Below are positions 16,662-25,535 of a stretch of 46,349 bases of DNA, one piece after another. The translations under genes were made by a program, and so were the position numbers. The notes beneath the pieces were generated by a model. It worked only from the letters and a program-made list of their open reading frames with translations. It was not told where the DNA came from and did not search any database. How positions within the stretch are numbered: the first letter of the stretch is position 1; each line of letters starts with the position of its first letter. This DNA is from an uncultured Collinsella sp. (GTDB lineage Bacteria; Actinomycetota; Coriobacteriia; Coriobacteriales; Coriobacteriaceae). The stretch lies in the NCBI GenBank assembly GCA_900542085.1, contig UQMK01000016.1, positions 1-46,349 on the forward strand. The letters are read 5' to 3'.

Positions 16662-16735
16662 CACAAACTCCCTCTGCTGTTGGTGACTTCTGCAGAGGAT
16701 TATCGCACGATGGGGGAGGCGGTGCGGGCGCGGTG

Positions 16736-18265
16736 CTAATCCAGTTTGGTACCTGGCACCTGCACGGCTTTACCGAGCAACGCTTTGAGCTCGTTCAAAA
16801 TGGAAACGGGCTGTCGATTGACAGCGTCCAGATGAAGCGTCGCCACACGAATGGGCGGCTGATATTCAAGCGAGCCGATGAGCACGGGAGAACCCAGGAA
16901 TCGTTCGATTTCGTTTGCGAGCTCGTCGATTGCCTCGGGGCCGAGCTCATCGAAAAGCGCCACGAACATTGGTCCCGTCGAGCGGAACAAGCGACCCTTG
17001 CCGCGCGAACAGTCCATGAGGCAGGCGGCGCTTTCGGCGAGCACGCGGTCGCCTGCATCGAATCCAAAGCGGGCATTGACTTCGGCGATATCGTCGACCT
17101 TAATGGCAATAAAGCCTGCCTCGCGCGCCACGCGGCGCATCTCTCCAATAGCGTTGACCAGCGCGTGGACATCGCCCAGGCCCGTTACCGAGTCGGTCGT
17201 ATCTGCCAAGCTTCGGTTGATGATAATGCCCACATACATGCTGGGCTCGGTATCGGTGCCGTCCAAACGGTAGCCCGTGCAGTCGCAAAGCACGTATTTT
17301 CCGGTGGCATCCATTACGCGATACTGCATGTAATGGAAGTGCCACGTGCCGTTTATCACCATGTCGAGCTCGGCGCGTACGTTGTCGCGGTCCTCGGGAT
17401 GAACGCGGGCGAGCCACATGTCGAGTGAGTTAAAGGGGTGCTGGGAGGGCAGGTCAAAATCGCGCACGGCGTTAACCGACCATTGCGATTCTCCCGTATC
17501 GAGGTTAAGGATGAACGGATAGCGTGTCTCGGAGCTCATGGAGATCGCTTGGAACACCCGGTCGTTGCAGGGAAGCTGATCGACGATTGGGCGTTGCGGC
17601 GCGTCATTGTCTTTCGGTTGCTGCACACGATGCATAAGCTTATAGCGATACATCTTGCGATCGGCATCCATCGTCATCTGGCGACGCGTGTCGCCGGCAA
17701 GTGGATCGACGCGCGAGCAGCCAAAGCTAAAGCTGGCGATCATGGGCGCCTTGCCACCTGAGCTCGCCTCGATCAGCCCGGCACGTACCCGCTCCAAGCG
17801 CTGCTCGAGTTCGGTCTCGTTTGCGGAGAGCGAGATGAGCACAAACTCGTCTCCACCGATACGGAACAGCATCTCATCGTGCTCCATGGTTTCGGAGAGC
17901 GTGCGGCAGATGCTCAGAATATAGCGATTGCCTTCGGCGTGGCCAAACCTATCATTGCAATGTTTGAGATGGTCGATGTCAATATAGGCGCAGGTGAAGG
18001 GGTCACCTTTGTGCCAGAGTTGCTCGACGTGACGGTCGAGTCCGCCGCGGTTGCCCAAGTTGGTGAGCGGGTCGATATAGGCGTTGCTCTCAAGCAGCCG
18101 GCGCTCTTGTTGCAGGATGGCATGCGTCTTTTGCAGTTGCTCGCCAACGGCGCGCAGCTCAGCAGGCAGCGCGGCAACATCGAGTTCGGCGGTCGAGATG
18201 CCATTCGCAAGTCGCTGAAGATAGGCAATAATCGATTGCTCGCCCAGGCGATATGACTCGTTCAT
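16736..18265 (-). CDS. GGDEF-PAS-degenerate GGDEF signalling protein
   Basis: 509 residues from the ATG at 18265 (AAGGAGG upstream). A short coiled-coil N-terminus precedes a diguanylate cyclase domain with an intact RIGGDEF motif (GGDEF at residues 137-141), so c-di-GMP synthesis is plausible. The inhibitory RxxD site is replaced by MEHD. A PAS-like sensor (with VHPEDR) follows, and then a second GGDEF-like domain (starting TDSVTGLG) that has lost its GGDEF motif. There is no signal peptide or membrane helix, so it is cytoplasmic. It is a paralog of the N-terminal half of the next upstream gene. Confidence 0.88.
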   Translation of the reverse strand: MNESYRLGEQSIIAYLQRLANGISTAELDVAALPAELRAVGEQLQKTHAILQQERRLLESNAYIDPLTNLGNRGGLDRHVEQLWHKGDPFTCAYIDIDHLKHCNDRFGHAEGNRYILSICRTLSETMEHDEMLFRIGGDEFVLISLSANETELEQRLERVRAGLIEASSGGKAPMIASFSFGCSRVDPLAGDTRRQMTMDADRKMYRYKLMHRVQQPKDNDAPQRPIVDQLPCNDRVFQAISMSSETRYPFILNLDTGESQWSVNAVRDFDLPSQHPFNSLDMWLARVHPEDRDNVRAELDMVINGTWHFHYMQYRVMDATGKYVLCDCTGYRLDGTDTEPSMYVGIIINRSLADTTDSVTGLGDVHALVNAIGEMRRVAREAGFIAIKVDDIAEVNARFGFDAGDRVLAESAACLMDCSRGKGRLFRSTGPMFVALFDELGPEAIDELANEIERFLGSPVLIGSLEYQPPIRVATLHLDAVNRQPVSILNELKALLGKAVQVPGTKLD

Positions 18266-18303
18266 GATGGATAACCTCCTTGGGCGGAACAACGGTTTGT
18301 ATC

Positions 18304-18334
18304 ATATCCCCAATTCGGTTTGAACTGGGGATAT
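18304..18334. promoter_or_regulatory. Inverted repeat before the GGDEF gene
   Basis: ATATCCCCAATTC and GAACTGGGGATAT pair over 13 positions with one mismatch, around 5 bp. No T-run follows on either strand, so an operator is more likely than a terminator. It lies 39 bp upstream of the GGDEF gene start. Confidence 0.45.
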
Positions 18335-18392
18335 AAGTTAGCTAATGGAGACAAATGCCCCCTTCGGCGGTGGCGTTTTGCGCGCGAGCGTA

Positions 18393-21110
18393 TCAGTTGT
18401 TATTGCCGCCATCGAGCAATGCCTCAAAATCCTTCGCCGGCATGGGGCGGTAGTAGAGGAAGCCCTGAGCGTAGCGGGCACCCATGTGGCGTAGCATGTT
18501 TGCCTGCTCATCTGTCTCGACGCCTTCGATTACAATGGGCAGATGGGGCGACTGCGCCATCTCGAGCATCGATGACACGATCTGCGCGCTGCGGCCTTGA
18601 TCGCGGTCGGTGGGCACAAAGGTGCGGTCGAGCTTGATGACGTCGACATTGACGTTCTTGAGCATCGCGAGCGTGGACTGACCGGTGCCAAAATCGTCCA
18701 TATAGGTCGAGAAGCCGCGGGTGTGCAAGTCGGCTGTCAGTTTGTCCACGGCTTCGGACTCTCCCGTATAAGCCGTCTCGGTGATCTCGATACGCATGAG
18801 CTCGGGCGGTAGGTTGTATTGGGCGGCAAGCGCCCCCATATGCTCGGCAACGTCGCAGGCAAGGATATCCACGCGCGACACATTAAGCGAGACCGGAACC
18901 ACACGAAGGCCGCGATCGAGACGCTCGCGCAGCCACGAGGCGACACCCTGCCAAATGTACTTGTCGAGCGTCACCACAAAGCCGCTTTCCTCGAGTGCGG
19001 GGATAAACGTTGCGGGCGAAATGAGAGAGCCGTCCTTGTCAATCCAGCGGGTGAGTGCCTCGGCGCCAATGATCTCGCCGGTTTCCATATCGACCTGGGG
19101 CTGCAGGTAGTACGTGATGCGGCCGTTTGAGAGCGCGTACTGGAACTCGGTCAGCGTGCGGTGGAACGCAATCTCGTGTTCATATTCTTCGGGGCGGAAA
19201 ATGGCAATGCGCTCCTTGAAGTCGTTTTTGGCGCGTCGATTGGTAAACATGGCCTTTGCCTGCGCATCGATGGTGATCTCCTCATTGGAGTCGATGGGGT
19301 AAATGCCCATGGACGGCCAAAAACCTACGCCGTCATCATGCCTGGCTACGGCCTCGCGAACGCGGTTGTAGATTTGATGGACGGTGATGTGCTTAAAGGG
19401 GATGAGTGCGCAAAAGTCATCTTGGCCCCAGTACCCTGCGACGCCCATATCGGCATTCTCGATGTCCTTGAGGACCGTGCCCACATCGGCGAGTACGCGG
19501 TCGCCCTCGGCCTGGCCGTGCCATTCATTAAACAGGCGCATGTGGCCCATGTCGACCGTGGCGATGCACCAGGTGCCGTCGCGCCTTGCCTCGAGAAATG
19601 CGTTAGCGCGCCGCATAAACTCGCTGGGTCGATAGAGGCCCGTGAGCGAGTCGATACGTTCGGCGATGGCGCTTTTGCGCTCCGCCTCGGGTATGGGGAG
19701 GCTGTCGTTGGGAACAAGCCCGCCGGCCGTGCGAAGGCGACGGTCGAGTTCGCCTAAAACGGCGGTCGCTTGATGGGTTAACTGCTCGTAAAAGGCCGGG
19801 ACGACAAGGCAGACGGGAGTAATGGTGTCGCCCGCGATTTGAACAGGAGCGAAAACAGCCTCTTTAAGGTGGCGGGTCAGTTGCTCGAATGCCTCATGGT
19901 CCAAATCGTTGCTGAGCACGACGAACTGGACGCTTCGTGAACGGAAGACCCGGCTTCTGCCGCGGGTGATCGACAGCATGCGGCCTGCGTATTCGGCAAG
20001 CATGTTGTCGACAGCCTCGGCCCCGTAGAGCTCGTTGAGATTCGCCGTGCCACGAATGCGCACCGCTATAAGCCCCGTCTCGCAGCGGTCGCGACGGCAG
20101 GCATCGATAGCGTTGACCAGCATGCGCTGCGTTCCGAGGCCTGTGGCGGCGTCGACGGTTTCGGCAAGCGAGTGGTTGACGAGTTCGCCGACATAGAGCG
20201 AGGGGACATTTCCGTCGCCGTCGATGCGAAACCCGCGAGCACGGCAGAGAACGTAGTCACCCGCGGCATTGCGCATGCGGTACTGCATGACGCGGCGGTG
20301 TTTGGAGCCGTTAAAGATCTGGTTGATGTCGTTGGCGTAGGCCTCGAGGTCATCGGGATGGACGCGCGTCTTCCAGAAATCGCGGCAGCTGTCTATGTGC
20401 TCCGAAGGAAGACCGAGATCGCGTAAGGCACCTTGCGACCAAAGGGTGCGGTCCTTGTCCAAGTTCTCGATAAAGAAATAACGGCCCTCGTTGAGCATCG
20501 AAAAAGCGTCGAAAATACGATCGCTTATTTCGAAGTCGTCGGCGTGGACTTGCGTAATATTGCGCCGATCGAGGTGCATGGCATGACGTAGCTTGTAGTC
20601 GTACATGCGATGGTCGGCATCGAGTGTCATGCGATTGGAGGCTTCGCCCAGGGCGGGGTCGGCGTGTGCCACTCCGTAGCTAAACGAGTGGGGCATCTCG
20701 GAATCGTTGTTTTTGAGCAGGATCGTTCGGCAGTGTTCCAGACGTTCGGCGAGGTCGTCCTCGGTTGCAATCGTAGATAGGATGGCAAACTCGTCGCCGC
20801 CTATGCGAAACGCCGCCTCGTCCACTTTCATATACAGCTTGAGATAGAGGCTTACCTGCAAGATATAGCGGTTGCCCTCGTCATGTCCAAAGACGTCGTT
20901 GCAGTGCTTGAGATTGTCGATATCGATGAACGCCATGGTAACGGGGGTGTCCTGCTCCCAGAGCTCCTCGAGGGAACGGGCAAAGCCGCCACGGTTGCCA
21001 AGCCCGGTAAGCTGGTCGGTAAAGGCGGTCCTGATCAGATCCTCCTGACGCTCGAGAAGGTCACGGACGGTCTTTTCGAGCGTTTCGGTGTAATTGCTGA
21101 CAGTATCCAT
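18393..21110 (-). CDS. GGDEF-PAS-GGDEF-GGDEF-EAL c-di-GMP protein
   Basis: 905 residues, cytoplasmic. Domains in order: coiled coil; GGDEF (motif at 104-108, intact; no RxxD site); PAS-like domain (about 200-310); a GGDEF-like domain without motif (about 318-465); a third GGDEF-like domain with the degenerate GQDDF (562-566); and an EAL domain (about 650-895). The EAL domain keeps EAL (684-686), the IEITE glutamates (774-778), DDFGTG (805-810), the IKLDR lysine and EGVET (862-866), so it should hydrolyse c-di-GMP. Both synthesis and breakdown look possible. It lies 127 bp upstream of its shorter paralog. Confidence 0.91.
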   Translation of the reverse strand: MDTVSNYTETLEKTVRDLLERQEDLIRTAFTDQLTGLGNRGGFARSLEELWEQDTPVTMAFIDIDNLKHCNDVFGHDEGNRYILQVSLYLKLYMKVDEAAFRIGGDEFAILSTIATEDDLAERLEHCRTILLKNNDSEMPHSFSYGVAHADPALGEASNRMTLDADHRMYDYKLRHAMHLDRRNITQVHADDFEISDRIFDAFSMLNEGRYFFIENLDKDRTLWSQGALRDLGLPSEHIDSCRDFWKTRVHPDDLEAYANDINQIFNGSKHRRVMQYRMRNAAGDYVLCRARGFRIDGDGNVPSLYVGELVNHSLAETVDAATGLGTQRMLVNAIDACRRDRCETGLIAVRIRGTANLNELYGAEAVDNMLAEYAGRMLSITRGRSRVFRSRSVQFVVLSNDLDHEAFEQLTRHLKEAVFAPVQIAGDTITPVCLVVPAFYEQLTHQATAVLGELDRRLRTAGGLVPNDSLPIPEAERKSAIAERIDSLTGLYRPSEFMRRANAFLEARRDGTWCIATVDMGHMRLFNEWHGQAEGDRVLADVGTVLKDIENADMGVAGYWGQDDFCALIPFKHITVHQIYNRVREAVARHDDGVGFWPSMGIYPIDSNEEITIDAQAKAMFTNRRAKNDFKERIAIFRPEEYEHEIAFHRTLTEFQYALSNGRITYYLQPQVDMETGEIIGAEALTRWIDKDGSLISPATFIPALEESGFVVTLDKYIWQGVASWLRERLDRGLRVVPVSLNVSRVDILACDVAEHMGALAAQYNLPPELMRIEITETAYTGESEAVDKLTADLHTRGFSTYMDDFGTGQSTLAMLKNVNVDVIKLDRTFVPTDRDQGRSAQIVSSMLEMAQSPHLPIVIEGVETDEQANMLRHMGARYAQGFLYYRPMPAKDFEALLDGGNNN

Positions 21111-21434
21111 GTTCTAAGCGGCTTTCTGAAGTCGGAGCGGATTGCGTCGGGCGAGCTCGTTGTGTACACGCATCGTTGCTCAGCGTTTTGCGTGTATCCA
21201 GGCCCCCGCCTTGCTGCGTTGTTGGGTTACTTTGCCGGCTAATGTTCGCTGTTGATAACTGCTGAGTAGTATAAACAACAGTACGAAATTATATAGGGGT
21301 GCACATGCTGTGGGTGGCTATTATTCGACAAACGGCAGCGCGATGATGCGATGTTCGATAAAAATGCGACTGGGGCGGTATATGTCGATGGGTATACTTG
21401 TTCCGTTTAAATTTGCGGGGACGGAGATGGTCGC
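21111..21434. other. 324-bp divergent intergenic region without genes
   Basis: Lies between the starts of the EAL gene and the patatin gene. It contains an 8-bp dyad TACACGCA/TGCGTGTA (21165-21172 and 21189-21196), which could form a hairpin in the long 5' leader of the EAL gene, and A/T-rich promoter-like sequence at 21250-21295 and 21390-21415. I could not match it to a c-di-GMP riboswitch. Confidence 0.5.
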
Positions 21435-22304
21435 ATGGCACAGCCAACTATGACGCGCACGGTGGGGCTGGCACTCGAGGGAGGCGGCTACCGCGGTATG
21501 TATACGGCGGGCGTGCTCGACGTTTGGATGGAGCACGGTTTGACCTGCGACCATATGGTGGGTGTCTCGGCGGGCGCGGCGTTTGGCTACAACTTTAAAT
21601 CGCGTCAGATCGGCCGCGCCATTCGCTATAACAAGGCCTATTGCGCCGATAAACGCTATGCAGGTGTAGTAAGCTGGCTGCGAACTGGCGATATGTTCAA
21701 TGCCGATTTTGCCTATCACGAGGTGCCTATCGAGCGCGATCCCATCGACTTGGAGGCGTATCGCGCCTGCCCCATGCGATTTACGTGCGTGTGTACCGAT
21801 ATCGAGACGGGCAAGGCCGTCTACCATGACCTGCCCTATGGCGACGAGCGGGATATCGAGTGGATCCGGGCATCGTCGGCGATTCCCGTGGCGACGCGTC
21901 CCGTTGCTATTGACGGGCATAAGTATCTGGATGGTGGCGTGGCTGATTCTATTCCCAGTGCATGGCTGTTTGCGCAGGGGTATGACCGCAATATCGTGGT
22001 ACTCACGCAGCCGGCGGGCTTTGTGAAGCAGCCCAACAGCGTGATGCCCATGCTGCGGCGCGTGTTCCGTCACTACCCGGAGTTTGTCGCGGCGCTTGAG
22101 CATCGGCATGAGGTCTACAATGCCACGCTCGATGACCTGGCGCGTCGCGAGGCTGCCGGCGAAATCTTTGTGGTTCGGCCGAGCGAATCGGTGAAGGTGC
22201 CGTCGCTGTGCCGTGAGCCCGATGAGCTCGAGCACATCTATCAGATCGGCCGCCACGATGCGGAGGCGACCTTGCCGGCGCTGGAAGCGTATCTGGCAGA
22301 GTAG
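21435..22304 (+). CDS. Patatin-like phospholipase/lipid acyl hydrolase
   Basis: 289 residues. The oxyanion-hole motif GGGYRG is at 16-21, the nucleophile elbow GVSAG at 43-47 (Ser45) and the catalytic Asp in DGG at 166, so the Ser-Asp dyad is complete. The family hydrolyses acyl esters of phospholipids or neutral lipids. There is no signal peptide, which suggests a cytoplasmic enzyme. It resembles the YjjU/RssA-like bacterial branch that has a C-terminal extension with ExxRHEVYN. GGAG is 8 bp before the ATG. It is monocistronic and convergent with the thiamine operon. Confidence 0.9.
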   Translation: MAQPTMTRTVGLALEGGGYRGMYTAGVLDVWMEHGLTCDHMVGVSAGAAFGYNFKSRQIGRAIRYNKAYCADKRYAGVVSWLRTGDMFNADFAYHEVPIERDPIDLEAYRACPMRFTCVCTDIETGKAVYHDLPYGDERDIEWIRASSAIPVATRPVAIDGHKYLDGGVADSIPSAWLFAQGYDRNIVVLTQPAGFVKQPNSVMPMLRRVFRHYPEFVAALEHRHEVYNATLDDLARREAAGEIFVVRPSESVKVPSLCREPDELEHIYQIGRHDAEATLPALEAYLAE

Positions 22305-22327
22305 GGCAAACTGCCGTGGACTCGGCG

Positions 22328-22371
22328 GAAAGCGCATCCCGGAATGGAGGTCCAAACTGGGATGCGCTTTC
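22328..22371. terminator. Hairpin between convergent patatin and thiE genes
   Basis: Exact 13-bp arms GAAAGCGCATCCC and GGGATGCGCTTTC. The loop is 18 bp and the T-run is short, so it is a moderate bidirectional terminator. Confidence 0.65.
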
Positions 22372-22416
22372 TATTGCTAAAGATGTGGGGCTGCGGATCA
22401 GCTGCTCGGCTTATGC

Positions 22417-23112
22417 CTATGCCTGCTGCCAGGTGTCGACGAGCTCCTTGGCGGCGGCGCAGGGGTCGTCGGCACTGCAGACGGCGCTCACCACAAAGAA
22501 GCCATCGACGCCGGTGGCCTTGAGCTGCGGCAGGTCGGCCGTCTTGACGCCGCCGCCCACCACGATGGGCACGGGGCTTGCCGCGTGGAGCGCGGCCAGG
22601 TCCTCAAAGCTCTTGGTGATGATAGAGCCGTCGGCCGCGCGTCCGCAGTCGCGCTTGGTCTCGGTCTCGTGGAGCGGGCCGATGCCTAGGTAGTCGACTA
22701 GGCTCATGTCGGCGGTCTTGACGTACTCGAGCATCTCCTCGCAACGGGCCGAAAGGCCCACGATGGCATCGGGGCCCAATAGTTTGCGGCAGACCTCGAC
22801 GGGAATATCGCTCTGACCCACGTGCACGCCGTCGACAGCAATACCCTGCTCGCGCGCGGCGAGTACGCAGTCCAGGCGGTCGTCGATTAACAGGGCGACC
22901 TGACCGGTCTTGCCAGCCTGTGCGATAGCCTGCGCGGCATCGCCCGTCAGCGCGATGATCTCGCGGGCGCTTGCCACCTTGGAGCGCACCTGAATGCAGG
23001 TAAAGCCTGCGTCGAGCGCCTGGGCCACCACATCGCCCACGGGACGCCCCAGCGTGTTTTCGGGGCCGAGTACCAGATAGGCCGAGATATCAAGGTTGTC
23101 GCGGATGCTCAT
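22417..23112 (-). CDS. thiE: Thiamine-phosphate synthase
   Basis: 231 residues, TIM barrel. It joins HMP pyrophosphate to thiazole phosphate to give thiamine monophosphate. LLIDDRLD, the VGQSD motif, YLGIGPLHETETK and VVGGG are the known pyrophosphate- and thiazole-binding segments. Its ATG overlaps the stop of the upstream thiamine-binding protein gene (ATGA), indicating translational coupling. It is the last gene of the riboswitch-controlled operon thiM / binding protein / thiE. Confidence 0.95.
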   Translation of the reverse strand: MSIRDNLDISAYLVLGPENTLGRPVGDVVAQALDAGFTCIQVRSKVASAREIIALTGDAAQAIAQAGKTGQVALLIDDRLDCVLAAREQGIAVDGVHVGQSDIPVEVCRKLLGPDAIVGLSARCEEMLEYVKTADMSLVDYLGIGPLHETETKRDCGRAADGSIITKSFEDLAALHAASPVPIVVGGGVKTADLPQLKATGVDGFFVVSAVCSADDPCAAAKELVDTWQQA

Positions 23113-23450
23113 CGTGCTTCCTCCTGCTTTTTGATCTGTGCTTCCATGCGCTCGAGCTTGCCGGTCATGGTGTCGGTAAATCCGGGTCGAATATCGGCTT
23201 TGAGCACGACTTCGGTGCGGATGCCCTTGCTCGCCAACACAAAGGTTGCGTCGCGCACGACCTGCATGACCTCGTCCCAGTCGCCCTCGATCTCGGTGAA
23301 CATCGAGGTGGTGTGGTTGGGAAGGCCGCTCTCGCGAATGACGCGCACGACCTCGGCGACCTCGGCGGATAGCTCATCGCCGGTGCCGCACGGGGCGATG
23401 GCTACAGCAACGAGCGTGTTCATACCGGTATTGGTTGCGGGCTCGGACAT
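23109..23450 (-). CDS. MTH1187/YkoF-type thiamine-binding protein
   Basis: 113 residues of the UPF0045 (DUF77) family, a ferredoxin-like fold related to B. subtilis YkoF, which binds thiamine or its HMP part. The opening LVAVAIAPCGTGDELSAEV and the THTT-like segment LPNHTTSMFTEIEG fit the family. GAGGAGG precedes the ATG at 23450, three bases after the thiM stop. Its place inside a TPP-controlled salvage operon supports a role as an intracellular carrier or buffer of thiamine precursors; that is inference. Confidence 0.86.
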   Translation of the reverse strand: MSEPATNTGMNTLVAVAIAPCGTGDELSAEVAEVVRVIRESGLPNHTTSMFTEIEGDWDEVMQVVRDATFVLASKGIRTEVVLKADIRPGFTDTMTGKLERMEAQIKKQEEAR

Positions 23451-23453
23451 GGC

Positions 23454-24293
23454 TTATGCCTCCTCGAGCTCGAGTCGGTTATCGGCGATGTCTTGGGCGG
23501 TCGCGCGGTAGAGCTCGTCGATAAAGGCGACCTTAAAGCTTGCCGGGGCATCGGCGACAGCGGCGGCACGCGTGCCGGCAACGTTGTAGACGGCGGTGCC
23601 GCAGATGGCTGCCGTAAACGGATCGGTAGCGCAGGCGTACACGGCCAGCACACCGCCCTGCGAGCAGCCGCAGCCGGTGATCTTGGACATGAGCGGGCTG
23701 CCGCCGTGGGACTTGGCCACGGTCGTGCCGTCGGTAATCAGGTCGACTTCGCCCGAGACGACCACGGCGCCGCCGGTGTAGCGGGCGAGCGCCACGGCGG
23801 CATCGCGGGCGGCGTCGACCGTGTCGGTGGTATCGACACCGCGCACGCGGCTCAGATCAGCTGCCTCGCCTTCAAGACCCCACAGGCCGGCGAGCGCGAT
23901 AATCTCGGAGGCGTTGCCGCGCACGATGGCAGGCTTGTACTGCTTGAGCTCGTTTACCAGCTGGGTGCGCAGGCTACCGATGCCCAGACCCACCGGATCG
24001 AGCACCCAGGGCTTGCCAGCGTCGTGTGCCGCCTTGGCCGCGCGGGGAATCGTCTGCTCGTAGATGGGGAAGAGCGTGCCCATATTGAGATAGATGGCGC
24101 CGCCGCCGGCAACGAGCGCCTCGCCCTCGTCGGGCAGATAGACCATGGCGGCCGAACCGCCCACGGCGAGCTGCGCGTTGGCGACAAAGTCGATCGTCAC
24201 CGTGTTGGTGATGGAGCCGGCCATCGGATTGGTGGCGCGAATCTCCTCCACGGCCTTGACCACATGTTGCTTAAGCTGTTCCGAATCAATCAC
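23454..24293 (-). CDS. thiM: Hydroxyethylthiazole kinase
   Basis: 279 residues. It phosphorylates the thiazole alcohol for thiamine salvage using ATP. Family segments include TNTVTIDFVAN, LDPVGLG, RGNASEI, and the ATP/anion-hole GCGCSQGG with the conserved Cys. The start is the GTG at 24293: AAGGAGG lies 8 bp upstream, while the ORF further upstream runs into the riboswitch. It is the first gene of the operon. The operon lacks thiC and thiD, so it fits salvage rather than full synthesis, unless those genes lie elsewhere. Confidence 0.94.
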   Translation of the reverse strand: MIDSEQLKQHVVKAVEEIRATNPMAGSITNTVTIDFVANAQLAVGGSAAMVYLPDEGEALVAGGGAIYLNMGTLFPIYEQTIPRAAKAAHDAGKPWVLDPVGLGIGSLRTQLVNELKQYKPAIVRGNASEIIALAGLWGLEGEAADLSRVRGVDTTDTVDAARDAAVALARYTGGAVVVSGEVDLITDGTTVAKSHGGSPLMSKITGCGCSQGGVLAVYACATDPFTAAICGTAVYNVAGTRAAAVADAPASFKVAFIDELYRATAQDIADNRLELEEA

Positions 24294-24313
24294 TGCACAT
24301 GCCTCCTTGGCAT

Positions 24314-24345
24314 AGAAAAGGGGCGCTGTGCATAGACAGCGCCCC
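24314..24345 (-). terminator. Expression-platform terminator of the TPP riboswitch
   Basis: Exact 10-bp arms GGGGCGCTGT/ACAGCGCCCC (24320-24329, 24336-24345), followed on the minus strand by TTTTC. It sits between aptamer and the thiM ribosome site, so TPP binding should favour premature termination. Confidence 0.85.
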
Positions 24346-24355
24346 TGTAAAGGCG

Positions 24356-24451
24356 GCATGCTCCCTACGCCAGCATTAACTGACAGGTTCAAAGGATTGG
24401 GCCCCATGCCCTCTCAGCCTTGTGGTTTGCACCGCCGGCACTCCCGCATCG
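24356..24451 (-). ncRNA. TPP riboswitch (THI element) aptamer
   Basis: Read on the minus strand it begins GATGCGGGAGTGC, carries the pyrimidine-sensor segment GGCTGAGAGGGC, then CCTTTGAACCTGTCAG and TAATGCTGGCGTAGGGAGC, closing with GCAT that pairs with the initial ATGC as stem P1. These are the conserved blocks of the TPP aptamer. It regulates the thiM operon directly downstream. Confidence 0.96.
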
Positions 24452-24480
24452 AATCTGTTGTTCCCTATACTAGCGCACCT

Positions 24481-24574
24481 GCCAAAAAGGGACAGGTTTA
24501 TTTTGGCAGCTGGCAACTGGGGCGTTGCGTTTTCCCAGATAAAACCTGCCAAAATAAACCTGTCCCTTATTGGC
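24481..24574. repeat. Paired REP-type element, 29-bp inverted arms
   Basis: Arms at 24481-24509 and 24546-24574 are reverse complements with one mismatch, separated by 36 bp. The right half (24526-24574 reversed) extends the match to the copy at 5145-5193. The head-to-head layout with a spacer is like bacterial BIMEs. It lies between the riboswitch promoter region and the HAD gene. Confidence 0.88.
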
Positions 24575-24616
24575 GGGTCGTTACAATGGTTACGGTGAAA
24601 ATGACTGGGGGATTCT

Positions 24617-25525
24617 ATGATCAAACTTGTGCTGACCGATATAGACGATACGCTGATTCCGGCCGGGCATGACGGCGCCAGCGACTACGCCATCGAGGGC
24701 ATTCATGCCATGCAGGCGGCGGGTCTGCACTTTGGCCCGGTTTCGGGCCGTCAGCCGTCCGCGATGGGCTGGATGTTCAAAAATTGTTCCGAGTGTTTTT
24801 CGACTGGCGCGTTCTGTAACGGCCAGGTCATGTTTGTGGACGGCGAGGCGGTAGCCTCGCATGCGACCGACAACGCCGCCCTTATGCGCTTGGCTGACTA
24901 CTTGGAGCAGGAGACCGACGATACGTATCTGAAGGTCTACAGCTTGGGTGATGACTTTTGGAATAACGATGCCTACTGCGTGACGAGCGATCCCGAGCGC
25001 GTTCGTCGCGCCATGGAGTCGGGCGGTAATGCGTGGCTCAAAGGCGAAGAGGCCCCGTGCCGTCCCTTCGTCGATGATGCGCCGGTGTTTAAGGCGAATA
25101 TTTGGAGTGCCCGTTCACGTGAGGAGCTCGTGGAGCTACGCGAGCGCGTTGCCGCTGAGGTGCCGGAACTCTCGCTTGTGTTTCCCAACAACCGAGTGCG
25201 CCTGCTTGACATCCTTCCGGCCGGTTGGGACAAGGGCTGCGCTGCGCTGGAGCTGGCGCGCGCTTTGGGCCTGACGACCGATGAGGTGGCCGTATTTGGC
25301 GATTCCGATAACGATCTGCCCATGATCGATGCCGTTCCCAACTCCGTTGCAGTCGCCAATGCCAACGAGGCTGTCACGGCTGCCGCGCGCTGGCATATCG
25401 GCGCCGCGGCAGACGATGCGGTTGCCGGGGCTCTGCATCAGATTGCCGCCTGCGCCGCGACGGGGGAGATGCCGCCGTTTATGCGTCAGATGGATGCGAC
25501 GGGTTTCGACGTCACGAACGTCTAG
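24617..25525 (+). CDS. HAD superfamily phosphatase, Cof type
   Basis: 302 residues. Motif I is LTDIDDTLI (residues 6-14, nucleophile Asp), motif II PVSGR, and motif IV VFGDSDNDLPM near 235-245; a C2-type cap lies between. Cof/YidA-type enzymes dephosphorylate sugar phosphates, flavin or pyridoxal phosphates. Substrate is not predictable. It is followed by the LysR gene 10 bp after its stop, so the two are probably co-transcribed. Confidence 0.9.
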   Translation: MIKLVLTDIDDTLIPAGHDGASDYAIEGIHAMQAAGLHFGPVSGRQPSAMGWMFKNCSECFSTGAFCNGQVMFVDGEAVASHATDNAALMRLADYLEQETDDTYLKVYSLGDDFWNNDAYCVTSDPERVRRAMESGGNAWLKGEEAPCRPFVDDAPVFKANIWSARSREELVELRERVAAEVPELSLVFPNNRVRLLDILPAGWDKGCAALELARALGLTTDEVAVFGDSDNDLPMIDAVPNSVAVANANEAVTAAARWHIGAAADDAVAGALHQIAACAATGEMPPFMRQMDATGFDVTNV

Positions 25526-25535
25526 GGAGAAAGCT

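Noticed and set aside
21111..21300. Possible c-di-GMP (GEMM) riboswitch in the leader of the GGDEF-EAL gene
   Set aside because: Some words such as GGCAAAG and ACGCA occur on the minus strand, but the tetraloop/receptor blocks and the overall order do not match the consensus.
24380..24400. GGTTCAAA resembling a tRNA T-loop
   Set aside because: On the other strand this is the TTTGAACCTG block of the TPP aptamer, and no tRNA arms surround it.
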